Part shown: one piece after another, positions 18,402-26,208 of the stretch
How the letters are laid out: each line of letters begins with the position of its first letter
Position numbering within the stretch: the first letter of the stretch is position 1
Origin: Flavobacterium hungaricum
GTDB lineage: Bacteria; Bacteroidota; Bacteroidia; Flavobacteriales; Flavobacteriaceae
NCBI RefSeq assembly: GCF_015182285.1
Contig: NZ_PRDM01000004.1
Location: forward strand, 663,121 to 727,120
DNA: 64,000 nucleotides
Reading direction: 5' to 3'
Notes under the pieces: model-generated
The model's input: the letters and a program-made list of their open reading frames with translations, nothing else
Told to the model about the DNA's origin: nothing
Databases searched by the model: none
Position numbers and translations under genes: made by a program

Positions 18402-18908
18402 ATGGAACAATATTTAAGACAATTGGTCGAAATAGAATTTCTGGATAAAAAAGAAATCTTTAACGGTTTTTTGATCGATTATTCTGATGAATGGATTTTG
18501 CTTCGAAATAATCCTGTCGATTTTATTTTGGATGGATTTGTGATTTTAAGAAATAAAAACATTCAAGCAGTAAATAGCGATCAAGATCTAGCTTTTACAG
18601 AAAAAGTAATTCGTTTAAAGGGCTTAAAAATTAATTCTGATGATATTATTCCGATTAAGGATTTAGCTTCTATAATAAATTATATTTCTGAGAAATACGG
18701 GATTTTTCAAATTGCAAAAAAATCATCTAAATCAGCTTACTTAGGAAAATTAATAGAATTGACTGATGAAGAATTGACGATTAATTTTATTGATATTCGC
18801 GGTCAGTTTGGCGGTGAATTGAGTTTTAACCCAGAAAAAATTCGTGTTATAGAATTTGATACCGATTATATCAATTCTTTGAAATTGATTGTCGAGGACA
18901 ATAATTGA
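18402..18908 (+). CDS. Hypothetical cytoplasmic protein
   Basis: The 168-residue product from ATG 18402 (MEQYLRQLVEIEF) has no signal peptide or membrane segment. It contains two similar strand units, FLIDYSDEWILLRNN and LIELTDEELTINFID, each followed by a short loop, which suggests an internal duplication of a small barrel-like or SH3-like fold. A TTG at 18378 is in frame but gives an atypical N-terminus. No family is recognised. A very strong shared terminator follows. Confidence 0.7.
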   Translation: MEQYLRQLVEIEFLDKKEIFNGFLIDYSDEWILLRNNPVDFILDGFVILRNKNIQAVNSDQDLAFTEKVIRLKGLKINSDDIIPIKDLASIINYISEKYGIFQIAKKSSKSAYLGKLIELTDEELTINFIDIRGQFGGELSFNPEKIRVIEFDTDYINSLKLIVEDNN

Positions 18909-18963
18909 TTTTTTTTTTAGCACAGAAATTCTCAAAGGTTTTTCGCAGAGATACACGGAGAAT

Positions 18964-19017
18964 AAATAAAAACGACAAAGCTCTTTATTAAGTTAAAGAG
19001 CTTTGTCGTTTTTATTT
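18964..19017. terminator. 24-bp perfect bidirectional terminator hairpin
   Basis: Positions 18964-18987 and 18994-19017 are perfect reverse complements, with a 6-base loop and A/T runs on both outer sides. It lies between convergent genes (18402 on + and mtaB on -), so it can stop transcription from both directions. Confidence 0.9.
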
Positions 19018-19099
19018 GATAAACTTTGCGTGAGATGCACAGTAGTCCATCTCTACAATATGTCTAATATAAATTTTAAAGAAAACTTTGGGAAATAAA

Positions 19100-20434
19100 T
19101 TAAACCTCAGCAAGTTTATTCAAAAACTCCAAACGGACACTTCCGTCTTCGTCTATTTTAGTTAAATTAATTTCTTGCAATGTATTTACCAACTCAGGAT
19201 TCCACGGTGTTTTTACTTTTACGTAGTTTTCAGTAAAACCATGAATGTATCCTTCTTTGTTTTCACTTTCAAAAAGAACCGTTCTATTAGTTCCTAATTG
19301 GCTTTCGTAAAAAGCACGGCGTTTTTTCACCGATAAGCCACGAAGCATCTTACTTCTTTTTGCCCTAACATTTGAAGGAACAACACCAGCCATATCTACT
19401 GCTTCTGTATTATCTCTTTCTGAATAGGTAAATACATGCAGATACGAAATATCCAAATCATTTAAGAAATGATAGGTTTCTAAAAAATGCTCATCTGTTT
19501 CTCCTGGAAAACCAACTATAACGTCAACACCAATACAAGCGTGCGGCATTACTTCACGAATTTTATTGACACGATCTGTATATACTTCACGTAAATAACG
19601 ACGTTTCATTAATTTTAAAATATCGTTGCTTCCTGATTGTAATGGAATATGAAAATGCGGTACAAAAGTGCGGCTTTTAGAAACAAATTCGATTGTTTCA
19701 TTTTTCAATAAATTCGGCTCGATCGACGAAATTCTTAAACGTTCGATTCCTTCAACTTTATCTAATGCCTGAACTAAATCCAGAAAAGTATGTTCGTGTT
19801 TTTTATTTCCGAATTCGCCTTTTCCATAATCTCCAATATTCACACCGGTTAAAACAATTTCACGGATATTTTGAGCAGAGATTTCTTTGGCATTCTTAAG
19901 AACATTTTCTAAAGCATCACTTCTTGAAATTCCTCTTGCTAATGGAATTGTACAATACGTACATTTGTAATCGCAGCCATCCTGCACTTTCAAAAATGCG
20001 CGCGTACGATCGCCGATAGAATAACTTCCAACATAAAAATCGGCTTCGGCAATTTCGCATGAGTGCACTTCACCCATATCGTTTTTGCTCAAATCATGAA
20101 TGTAGTCTGTGATTTTAAATTTTTCTGTTGCTCCCAAAACCAAATCTACACCATCTACAGCAGCTAATTCTTCTGGTTTTAATTGCGCATAACAACCAAC
20201 CGCGGCAACAAAAGCTTTTTCGTTAAGCTTCATGGCTTTTCTCACCACTTGTTTAAACTGTTTGTCTGCGTTTTCTGTAACCGAACAAGTATTGATTACA
20301 TAGATATCTGCGATTTCTTCAAAGTCAACGCGGTCAAAACCTTCGTCGTTAAAGTTTCTGGCGATTGTAGAAGTTTCTGAAAAATTCAGTTTACAACCCA
20401 GGGTATAAAAGGCAACTTTTTTTCTGTTTTCCAT
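19100..20434 (-). CDS. mtaB: tRNA t6A37 methylthiotransferase MtaB
   Basis: MtaB converts t6A at position 37 of ANN-decoding tRNAs to ms2t6A. The 444-residue protein has the methylthiotransferase N-terminal domain with its cluster cysteines in YTLGCKLNFSE, NTCSVTENA and VGCYAQL, the radical SAM motif CDYKCTYC (CxxxCxxC) with PLARGISRS, and a C-terminal TRAM-like domain. The LGCKLNFSE start favours MtaB over MiaB or RimO. Length is normal. A perfect -7 box lies at 20481-20488. The gene appears monocistronic and ends before the shared terminator. Confidence 0.94.
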   Translation of the reverse strand: MENRKKVAFYTLGCKLNFSETSTIARNFNDEGFDRVDFEEIADIYVINTCSVTENADKQFKQVVRKAMKLNEKAFVAAVGCYAQLKPEELAAVDGVDLVLGATEKFKITDYIHDLSKNDMGEVHSCEIAEADFYVGSYSIGDRTRAFLKVQDGCDYKCTYCTIPLARGISRSDALENVLKNAKEISAQNIREIVLTGVNIGDYGKGEFGNKKHEHTFLDLVQALDKVEGIERLRISSIEPNLLKNETIEFVSKSRTFVPHFHIPLQSGSNDILKLMKRRYLREVYTDRVNKIREVMPHACIGVDVIVGFPGETDEHFLETYHFLNDLDISYLHVFTYSERDNTEAVDMAGVVPSNVRAKRSKMLRGLSVKKRRAFYESQLGTNRTVLFESENKEGYIHGFTENYVKVKTPWNPELVNTLQEINLTKIDEDGSVRLEFLNKLAEV

Positions 20435-20480
20435 AATTGATCTTAAATTAATGAAATCGTTGTCAAAAAATTTAAGGCTG

Positions 20481-20488
20481 CAAATTTA
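20481..20488 (-). promoter_or_regulatory. -7 box for mtaB
   Basis: The minus strand reads TAAATTTG, a perfect TAnnTTTG box, about 46 bases before the mtaB start. Confidence 0.45.
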
Positions 20489-20656
20489 CAAACAATATTC
20501 ATTAAAAGAAAGTTAATAAACATTTACCTCCATTATTTTGCTAAAAAAACATTTACAGGTTTTAAGAAAAAACACAGCTGAAAGGCAAATTTTGACTAAA
20601 TTGCGTCCTGTAAATTTGCGGTTTTAACATTAAATAAGAATAAAACGACAAAATTG

Positions 20657-20696
20657 TCGATTAAAAGCATTTTTTATCGATTAAGTGCGTTTTTTA
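20657..20696. repeat. Tandem 20-base direct repeats, operator candidate
   Basis: TCGATTAAAAGCATTTTTTA (20657-20676) is followed directly by TCGATTAAGTGCGTTTTTTA (20677-20696): 17 of 20 positions agree. The 20-bp period is about two helical turns, and the pair ends 28 bases before the -7 box at 20725, so it overlaps the upstream edge of that promoter. Confidence 0.55.
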
Positions 20697-20724
20697 TGGA
20701 TTTAAAATCAAAATTTCTTACATT

Positions 20725-20732
20725 TACCTTTG
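20725..20732 (+). promoter_or_regulatory. -7 box upstream of the 20916 gene
   Basis: TACCTTTG is a perfect TAnnTTTG box. The next annotated start is 184 bases downstream, so a long 5' leader is implied if this is its promoter. Confidence 0.45.
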
Positions 20733-20915
20733 TTATGAATCTCACTAAAATAATTCAAATTTTAGAATTTTAACAAGATTTGATTAATTAAATAATAATT
20801 CACACATAACAATTTTGAATTTTACTCGTTATGTTGTTGTTTTGTGTTACAAAATGAAATGGGAAAGCCGAAAACCAAAGAGAGTAGGCAAAATATTATA
20901 TAAATACCACGCTTT

Positions 20916-21440
20916 ATGAAAGCATTTTTACCCACGATCTGCTTGATGTTCTTAACCTTATTTAGTTCGCAAGCGCAAACTAATACTAATGTCCCTGCCA
21001 CAAATCCATTTCCTACCATTAGCACATTAACGACTTGGGCGAGCTTTAACTCGCAGCAGCAATTTGATGTTGCTATTCGCGCAGTTGGGTTTAAATTTGA
21101 AGTTAAAGAGCCAGGTGAAGGTTCTACGGCTTACACTTATATTCGTAAAGTAACTGTAAATGAAGTAAACTATACGGATAGAATTGTTTACAGAATCACA
21201 AACAATAATTCAGCAAGTATTATTTCGCTTGTAACAGCTTCAACTGACTTAGTTAGCTTGTATACACCGCAATTGGCAACTTTTAAAAACAACAACTGTA
21301 AAACAGAAATGTCTAAAGACAAAAACACTACTTGCAGCTGTTACGAAAGTGCTAGCTTTGCAATCGATCTTTGCGACGAGCGTGTAAAATTGACTATGGG
21401 TGACGGAAATAAATATTTTGTTTCTGTAGCTAAAAAATAA
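20916..21440 (+). CDS. Secreted hypothetical protein
   Basis: The 174-residue product has a clear signal peptide (MKAFLPTICLMFLTLFSSQAQ). The mature region has a Thr/Asn-rich beginning, mixed strands, and a cysteine group near residues 128-151 (CKTEMSKDKNTTCSCYES, then DLCDE) that could form disulfides. I recognise no family. The promoter arrangement upstream, with tandem repeats and a long leader, suggests dedicated regulation. Confidence 0.75.
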   Translation: MKAFLPTICLMFLTLFSSQAQTNTNVPATNPFPTISTLTTWASFNSQQQFDVAIRAVGFKFEVKEPGEGSTAYTYIRKVTVNEVNYTDRIVYRITNNNSASIISLVTASTDLVSLYTPQLATFKNNNCKTEMSKDKNTTCSCYESASFAIDLCDERVKLTMGDGNKYFVSVAKK

Positions 21441-21523
21441 TATTTCAAAATATATTTTTTAACTCTGAATTGTTTCCAAATCTTTACTGACTTTTAAGTA
21501 TGTAAAGATTTGGGATACATTTC

Positions 21524-22051
21524 TTAGTTTGAGTTTGGATTTTTGAGTTCGTACCAAACTTCTAGTTCTTCTTGATAAGTAAACGAATTCACAAAATGAA
21601 AACCTAATTTTTCTAGAATCTTTCTGGAGTTTTCGTTTCCTGCATCTGCATACGCATAAAGTGCTTCTGCTTTCAATTCATTAAAAGCATACTCTACAAA
21701 AGCTTTTCCAGCTTCAGAGGCATATCCTTTTCCCCAGTGTTTTTCTATAAAACGATATCCTAATTCGTAAAAATTCTTATGATTATTGATTTCGTATGTA
21801 ATATATTTAATTCCGGACCATCCGATAAATTCGTTAGTTTCTTTTAAAATAACCGCCCATCGTCCAATTCCGAAAGCGGCATATTGCTTTTGAATATTCT
21901 CAATCTGCTCTACACTTTCTTCAATATGTTTTACAGGTCTATTGCCAAGAAACAAATGCACATTGGGGTTCGAATCCAATTCAAACATACCTTCTTTATC
22001 AGAAAGCAGCAACTCTCTTAAAATCAAACGTTCTGTTTCAATTGTTTTCAT
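21524..22051 (-). CDS. GNAT family N-acetyltransferase, RimJ/RimL-like
   Basis: This 175-residue protein starts TERLILRELLLSDKEGMFELDSNP, the typical opening of RimJ/RimL-type acetyltransferases, and has the acetyl-CoA loop in EKHWGKGYASEAGKAF and a NENSRKILEKLGF end. It transfers acetyl from acetyl-CoA to an unknown amine. Only 6 bases separate its start from the stop of the HAD hydrolase upstream, so the two probably form an operon. Confidence 0.88.
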   Translation of the reverse strand: MKTIETERLILRELLLSDKEGMFELDSNPNVHLFLGNRPVKHIEESVEQIENIQKQYAAFGIGRWAVILKETNEFIGWSGIKYITYEINNHKNFYELGYRFIEKHWGKGYASEAGKAFVEYAFNELKAEALYAYADAGNENSRKILEKLGFHFVNSFTYQEELEVWYELKNPNSN

Positions 22052-22057
22052 CTTTTT

Positions 22058-22861
22058 TTAATTTAAAATAAAACGCTGTACAACCTCAGCAACTCCATCA
22101 TTATTATTTGAAGATACAATTAAATCTGCTTTATCACGCAATTCTGGCGTAACATTATCAACCCAAACCCCCAATCCTGCGTATTCGATCATTGTTAAGT
22201 CATTTCCTGCGTTTCCAACAGCGATAATTTCACTTTGATGAATTCCCAGCTTTTCTGCCAAAAGTTTTAAACTGGCCGCTTTATCAATTCCTAATTGGGC
22301 AACTTCCAGGAAAAAAGGCTTGGATGTTGAAACACTCAAATGAGGCATAAAATCAATCAGGTCTTTTTCAACCGTTTTCAAATATTCAGGATCCTGCAGT
22401 AAAATACACTTTACAGCGGGTCTGTCCACATACGCTTTAAAACTCGAAACCTTGCGATGCACCATGCCGGTTATCTCTTTTTCGATTTCGATATATTCAG
22501 AATCAGTTTCGCTGATTATTTCATTATCCAAATACGTGATAATATGCGTATTCATTTTAACACTGTAGTCGTATAAGTCATGAATTTGTTCCACTGTTAA
22601 TTTCTGTTCAAACAAAACCAAATCATCTTTTACACGGCTTATTATGGCTCCGTTAAACGAAAGCATATACGAATCGTTTAGATCCAATTCTAATTCTTTG
22701 GCGTAAGAAGTCATCGCAATAGTGGGTCTTCCTGAAGCCAAAACTACATAAACACCTTTTGCCTGCGCTTCTAAAAGTACTTTTTTATTTAAATCTGAAA
22801 TTTTGTGGTCGTCTGTCAACAAGGTATCATCCATGTCGAGCACAATCATTTTGTATTGCAT
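22058..22861 (-). CDS. Cof-type HAD-IIB family phosphatase
   Basis: The 267-residue protein has HAD motif I LDMDDTLL at the N-terminus, motif II with LASGRPT, and the late motif AVGNAGNDLTMIEYAG with the metal-binding Asp. The large central cap is typical of Cof/YidA-like sugar-phosphate or nucleotide phosphatases. The natural substrate cannot be inferred. It lies directly upstream of the GNAT gene on the minus strand; its upstream side is a low-complexity repeat region. Confidence 0.88.
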   Translation of the reverse strand: MQYKMIVLDMDDTLLTDDHKISDLNKKVLLEAQAKGVYVVLASGRPTIAMTSYAKELELDLNDSYMLSFNGAIISRVKDDLVLFEQKLTVEQIHDLYDYSVKMNTHIITYLDNEIISETDSEYIEIEKEITGMVHRKVSSFKAYVDRPAVKCILLQDPEYLKTVEKDLIDFMPHLSVSTSKPFFLEVAQLGIDKAASLKLLAEKLGIHQSEIIAVGNAGNDLTMIEYAGLGVWVDNVTPELRDKADLIVSSNNNDGVAEVVQRFILN

Positions 22862-22979
22862 TTTTTTTTTAGTTTTCAGTGTTCAGTTTTTTTAGTGTTC
22901 AGTTTTAAACTTAGTTTTTACTCTTTGAAGAAAATATTTTCTCAGACTGCAAACTAAAATCCTGACCACTGAACACTTT
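22862..22979. repeat. Low-complexity CAGTGTTCAG-type repeat spacer
   Basis: The spacer contains repeated TTTTCAGTGTTCAGTTTT units near its left end and the inverse ACCACTGAACACTTTT near its right end. The same word family builds the larger array at 34010-34249. Confidence 0.6.
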
Positions 22980-23198
22980 TTAAATACTCATTCTAAACTG
23001 TTCTACAACAGGATTTGCTTTTGCATAATCTGTCTCCTGAATAAACAATTCAACTGCTAAATCTGTGCCGCCAAACCCGCCTAATCTTGCCGATTGAATA
23101 TTGTCTTTTTTTACTGTGTCAACCCCTGCTTCTTCTAATCTTTCCTGCAAAGCAATTGCTAATACTTCACTTCCTGAAAATACCTTCATTAATCCCAT
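22980..23198 (-). CDS. DUF2007-type putative signal transducing protein
   Basis: The 72-residue protein reads KVFSGSEVLAIALQERLEEAGVDTVKKDN and ends in LFIQETDYAKANPVVEQF. This is the ferredoxin-like beta-alpha-beta pattern of the DUF2007 family (GlnB-like in shape). Its function is not known; these domains are thought to bind small ligands. It stands between the HAD gene and the alpha/beta hydrolase on the same strand, separated by 28 bases from the latter. Confidence 0.82.
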   Translation of the reverse strand: MGLMKVFSGSEVLAIALQERLEEAGVDTVKKDNIQSARLGGFGGTDLAVELFIQETDYAKANPVVEQFRMSI

Positions 23199-23226
23199 AA
23201 CATTATGTTTTATTATTATTTATTCT

Positions 23227-24042
23227 TTATTTTAAAATTATACTAAGCTGTTTTTGAAAAACACCATTTTCATTCATCCCAATGTGCTCTTGATTTTCGA
23301 GTAAATAAAGATGTGCTTTTTGATTTAAAGCCGTATTTAAACGAACAGCATTATCGTACGGAATCAAATGATCTTCTTTACCATGAAAAATATAAATTGG
23401 CGCTTTAACTTTTGGAAGATATCGATACGTTTCCATCTGAAATTTTTTCATGAAATTTGGAAAAAACCGAACTCTTGTCCCCGACAATTCTGTAAAACTG
23501 TAGTAAGGCGACTGCAGAATCAATGCTTTTGGATTGTTTTCTGATGCCAAAATTGCCGCCAAACCTGAGCCAATAGAATATCCCGTAATTATGATGCTAT
23601 TTTCGGCATAGCGTTTTTTTAACTCTTTATATACTACAGCAATATCTTTATTCAACTGCTCTTCATTTTCAATTTTTCCTTCGCTTTTTCCAAAACTCCT
23701 GTAATCCAAAATAAAAATATCATATCCTAAACTGGTGTATACTTTAGCAATTTTCCCCCAAGTTTCGAGCGTTCCGGCATTTCCATGAAGATAAAAAATG
23801 AGTCCTTTGGAATTTTCTGCTTTAAAAAGAAGACCATTAAGGTTCGTTTCGTCGAACGATTTTATATTTAATTCTTCAAAGTTCTGAACGTAATCAAATT
23901 TATAATCTTTTGGAAGTGCGGTACTTTGAAAAACCATTCCAACCTGATTAAAATAGACATATGAGATAATCAAAATATAAATCACAAGGAAAGTACACAA
24001 GAGAATAATTATCAAAAATTTAAGCGTTTTAAAAACCTCCAT
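23227..24042 (-). CDS. Alpha/beta hydrolase, membrane-anchored
   Basis: This 271-residue protein has an N-terminal membrane helix (about residues 8-30), an oxyanion-loop HGNAGT, the nucleophile elbow GYSIGSG and a late acid/His pair in HGKEDHLIP and NQEHIGM. It resembles the BEM46/ABHD13-like hydrolases (often called DUF-type serine hydrolases) that face the periplasm. The substrate is unknown. A perfect 11-bp stem-loop lies between it and the helicase-like gene upstream. Confidence 0.86.
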   Translation of the reverse strand: MEVFKTLKFLIIILLCTFLVIYILIISYVYFNQVGMVFQSTALPKDYKFDYVQNFEELNIKSFDETNLNGLLFKAENSKGLIFYLHGNAGTLETWGKIAKVYTSLGYDIFILDYRSFGKSEGKIENEEQLNKDIAVVYKELKKRYAENSIIITGYSIGSGLAAILASENNPKALILQSPYYSFTELSGTRVRFFPNFMKKFQMETYRYLPKVKAPIYIFHGKEDHLIPYDNAVRLNTALNQKAHLYLLENQEHIGMNENGVFQKQLSIILK

Positions 24043-24064
24043 ATTTTCTACTATAAAATTTTAA

Positions 24065-24100
24065 GTCTCAGTTTTCAGTATTACTACTAAAAACTGAGAC
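24065..24100. other. Stem-loop between helicase-like and hydrolase genes
   Basis: GTCTCAGTTTT at 24065-24075 pairs exactly with 24090-24100. On the minus strand it follows the helicase-like gene and may weaken read-through into the hydrolase gene; the T run after it is imperfect. It contains the CAGTTTTCAGT word of the low-complexity spacers. Confidence 0.5.
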
Positions 24101-24124
24101 CGAAAAATTTAGATCAATTTACAA

Positions 24125-24793
24125 TTACTCTTCTTCTTCTTCAATATCTTCTTCCTCCTCATCCAGTTCTTCTTCACCTTCTTCATCCATATCAAAAAGA
24201 TAAGGTTCGATCAGCATTTTATCTGCCAGGATTTCGACACGTTCTGTCAATTCTTCAGCAAAAATAATACGCTGTACTTTGGCGATACTGTTAGAAATCC
24301 GCATGATTTTTGTTTCGTTGCGCAATTTCAAAATTGGATCGGCATCATCCAGAATCAGCATTTTTAGGCGGTTTACATTATAACCAGCCGTTGTAAACAT
24401 ATCGTTTAATTTGACTGGTGTTCCAATTAAAACATCAATTCCTGTCGAAATATAGTTTTTATCATAATCCATATCCCCTTTTTCATTCACGCCGTAAACT
24501 TCGAGATTAGTATATTTACCGTATTTATTGAAAAGTTCTACCATTTCCAAAACCTTCGGCTTATCTTCTACAATAATCAAAGCACGAGGTGACTCTTCTG
24601 TTTTTCCAGCCAATTGCTGAATCACATTTAAGACAATAGTCGTTGTTTTTCCAGTTCCTTCTGGCGAAATAATGATACAGTCTGCACCACTTTTAATAGT
24701 TGAAAAAGTCTCTAACTGCAAAGCATTTGCTTCTGTTAAACCATTTTCAATTAAGCCGTCCTGCAGCTTTTCGTTTATTTTTTTTAGTTTCAT
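24125..24793 (-). CDS. DEAD/DEAH helicase-like protein with only the first RecA domain
   Basis: The 222-residue protein matches the N-terminal helicase lobe: Q-motif-like ALQLETF, Walker A SPEGTGKT at residues 43-50, a motif-Ib-like IGTPVKL and LDDADP at 148-153 in the place of DEAD. The SAT motif is replaced (IIFAEEL), and no second RecA domain follows; instead there is a Glu/Asp tail of about 20 residues. A one-lobe protein cannot be a normal helicase, so it may be an ATP-binding regulator or an assembly partner. Clean ends argue against recent truncation. Confidence 0.8.
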   Translation of the reverse strand: MKLKKINEKLQDGLIENGLTEANALQLETFSTIKSGADCIIISPEGTGKTTTIVLNVIQQLAGKTEESPRALIIVEDKPKVLEMVELFNKYGKYTNLEVYGVNEKGDMDYDKNYISTGIDVLIGTPVKLNDMFTTAGYNVNRLKMLILDDADPILKLRNETKIMRISNSIAKVQRIIFAEELTERVEILADKMLIEPYLFDMDEEGEEELDEEEEDIEEEEE

Positions 24794-24842
24794 TTCTAAT
24801 TTTAGAATTTAGATTTTAGATTTCTGATTGAAAACTAAATCA

Positions 24843-26006
24843 TTATTTGCTTGCAAACATTTTGACATCAGTTTCAGAGATTTCGCTGCCGCCAAGAATA
24901 ATCAATCTTTCAACCACATTACGAAGTTCACGAATATTTCCTGTCCAATCGTATTCCTGCAATAATGTTATCGCTTGTGCCGAAAAACCTTTAACTGCAT
25001 TTCCTTGTTCTGAAGCTATTTTTTCTGCAAAATGCGAAATCAAAGCTGGGATATCATCACGTCTTTCGTTCAACGGCGGTACTTTAATTAAAATTACTGC
25101 CAATCTATGGTACAAATCTTCACGGAAACGGCCTTCGGCAATTTCTGTTTTTAAATCTTTATTGGTCGCTGCCACAACACGAACATCTACTTTAATATCT
25201 TTATCGGCACCAACACGAGTAATCATGCTTTCCTGCAAGGCGCGTAATACTTTGGCTTGCGCCGAAAGACTCATGTCTCCAATTTCATCTAAGAAAATAG
25301 TTCCTTTGTCTGCCGCTTCAAACTTTCCTGCTCGGTCTTTAACAGCCGATGTAAAAGCTCCTTTTACGTGTCCGAATAATTCACTTTCGATCAATTCGCT
25401 TGGAATCGCTGCACAGTTTACTTCAATTAAAGGAAAATTAGCACGTTCGCTTTTTTCATGTAATTGATGTGCTACTAATTCCTTTCCAGTTCCGTTTGGA
25501 CCTGTAATCAAAACTCTCGCCTCGGTTGGTGCAACCTTATCAATCATTACTTTTATATGATTGATTGACTCACTCTCCCCGATCATTTCGTAATTTTTAC
25601 TGACTTTTTTCTTTAGGATTTTGTTTTCAACAACCAGTTGTTTTTTGTCTAAAGCATTACGAACTGTATTCAAAAGACGGTTTAAATCTGGCGGTTTCGA
25701 GATATAATCAAATGCCCCCAAACGCATGGTATGAATCGCCGTTTCCATATCTCCGTGTCCGGAAATCATCACCATCGGAATCTCTGGTTTGATTTTTTTC
25801 ACTTCTTCTAAAACCTCAACTCCATCTAATTTTGGCATTTTAATATCGCACAAAACCAAATCGTAATCGTTGTTTTTAATTTTTTCAAGTCCAGCCGCAC
25901 CATCTTCGGCCTCATCTACTTGATAAGAATCATTTTCTTCTGATAAAATTTTTACCAAAACTCTCCTGATCGCCGCTTCGTCTTCTATAATTAGGATTTT
26001 ACTCAT
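24843..26006 (-). CDS. Sigma-54-dependent response regulator without DNA-binding domain
   Basis: The 387-residue protein has a receiver domain (Asp54 in VLCDIKMP, Lys104), then a sigma-54 AAA+ domain with Walker A GPNGTGKE at 169-176, GAFTSA at 216-221 and FLDEIGD at 238-244. It stops soon after the AAA+ domain, without a Fis-type helix-turn-helix. Enzymes of this shape activate sigma-54 polymerase from solution, as FlgR is known to do. The loop GAFTGA that contacts sigma-54 reads GAFTSA, so contact may be altered. No histidine kinase gene is adjacent. Confidence 0.92.
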   Translation of the reverse strand: MSKILIIEDEAAIRRVLVKILSEENDSYQVDEAEDGAAGLEKIKNNDYDLVLCDIKMPKLDGVEVLEEVKKIKPEIPMVMISGHGDMETAIHTMRLGAFDYISKPPDLNRLLNTVRNALDKKQLVVENKILKKKVSKNYEMIGESESINHIKVMIDKVAPTEARVLITGPNGTGKELVAHQLHEKSERANFPLIEVNCAAIPSELIESELFGHVKGAFTSAVKDRAGKFEAADKGTIFLDEIGDMSLSAQAKVLRALQESMITRVGADKDIKVDVRVVAATNKDLKTEIAEGRFREDLYHRLAVILIKVPPLNERRDDIPALISHFAEKIASEQGNAVKGFSAQAITLLQEYDWTGNIRELRNVVERLIILGGSEISETDVKMFASK

Positions 26007-26208
26007 TTTTTTTTCTAAGGTTCAAAGTTGCAAAGGTTCAGAGGCACAAAGTTTCAAATCTTTGTCACTATTAATTCCTTTCAAACTGTTATTCGTAATA
26101 TCTTTTTTTTAAGTCCTAGTATACTTTTGAGCTGTTCATTTCTAAGTTACAAAATTCAAAAAAAACCTTTGAACCTTTGTCACTCAGAACCTTTGCAACT
26201 TTAAAAAG
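26007..26208. repeat. Spacer with 28-base inverted repeat
   Basis: Positions 26024-26051 and 26175-26202 are reverse complements over 28 bases with three mismatches. Each contains AAAGTTGCAAAGGTTC or its inverse. The 123-base interval holds nothing coding. It separates the sigma-54 regulator from the ABC transporter genes on the same strand. Confidence 0.7.

Larger units (their letters stand above)
20435..20915. other. Intergenic region between divergent mtaB and the 20916 gene
   Basis: This 481-base spacer holds the mtaB -7 box, a pair of 20-base direct repeats, a + strand -7 box and a leader of about 180 bases. The leader contains a 12-codon mini-frame (ATG 20734 to TAA at 20770-20772). 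I see no RNA gene. Confidence 0.6.

Noticed and set aside
24847..25467. 206-codon open frame on the + strand
   Set aside because: It is antisense to the sigma-54 regulator; Ser/Leu-rich shadow composition.
22980..26006. A defence island built from the helicase-like, hydrolase and sigma-54 genes
   Set aside because: The genes lack nuclease, TIR, reverse transcriptase or other effector motifs, and the neighbours are ordinary core genes.
26122..26129. Perfect TACTTTTG box on the + strand
   Set aside because: No + strand gene follows; it lies in the loop of the inverted repeat and is probably chance.
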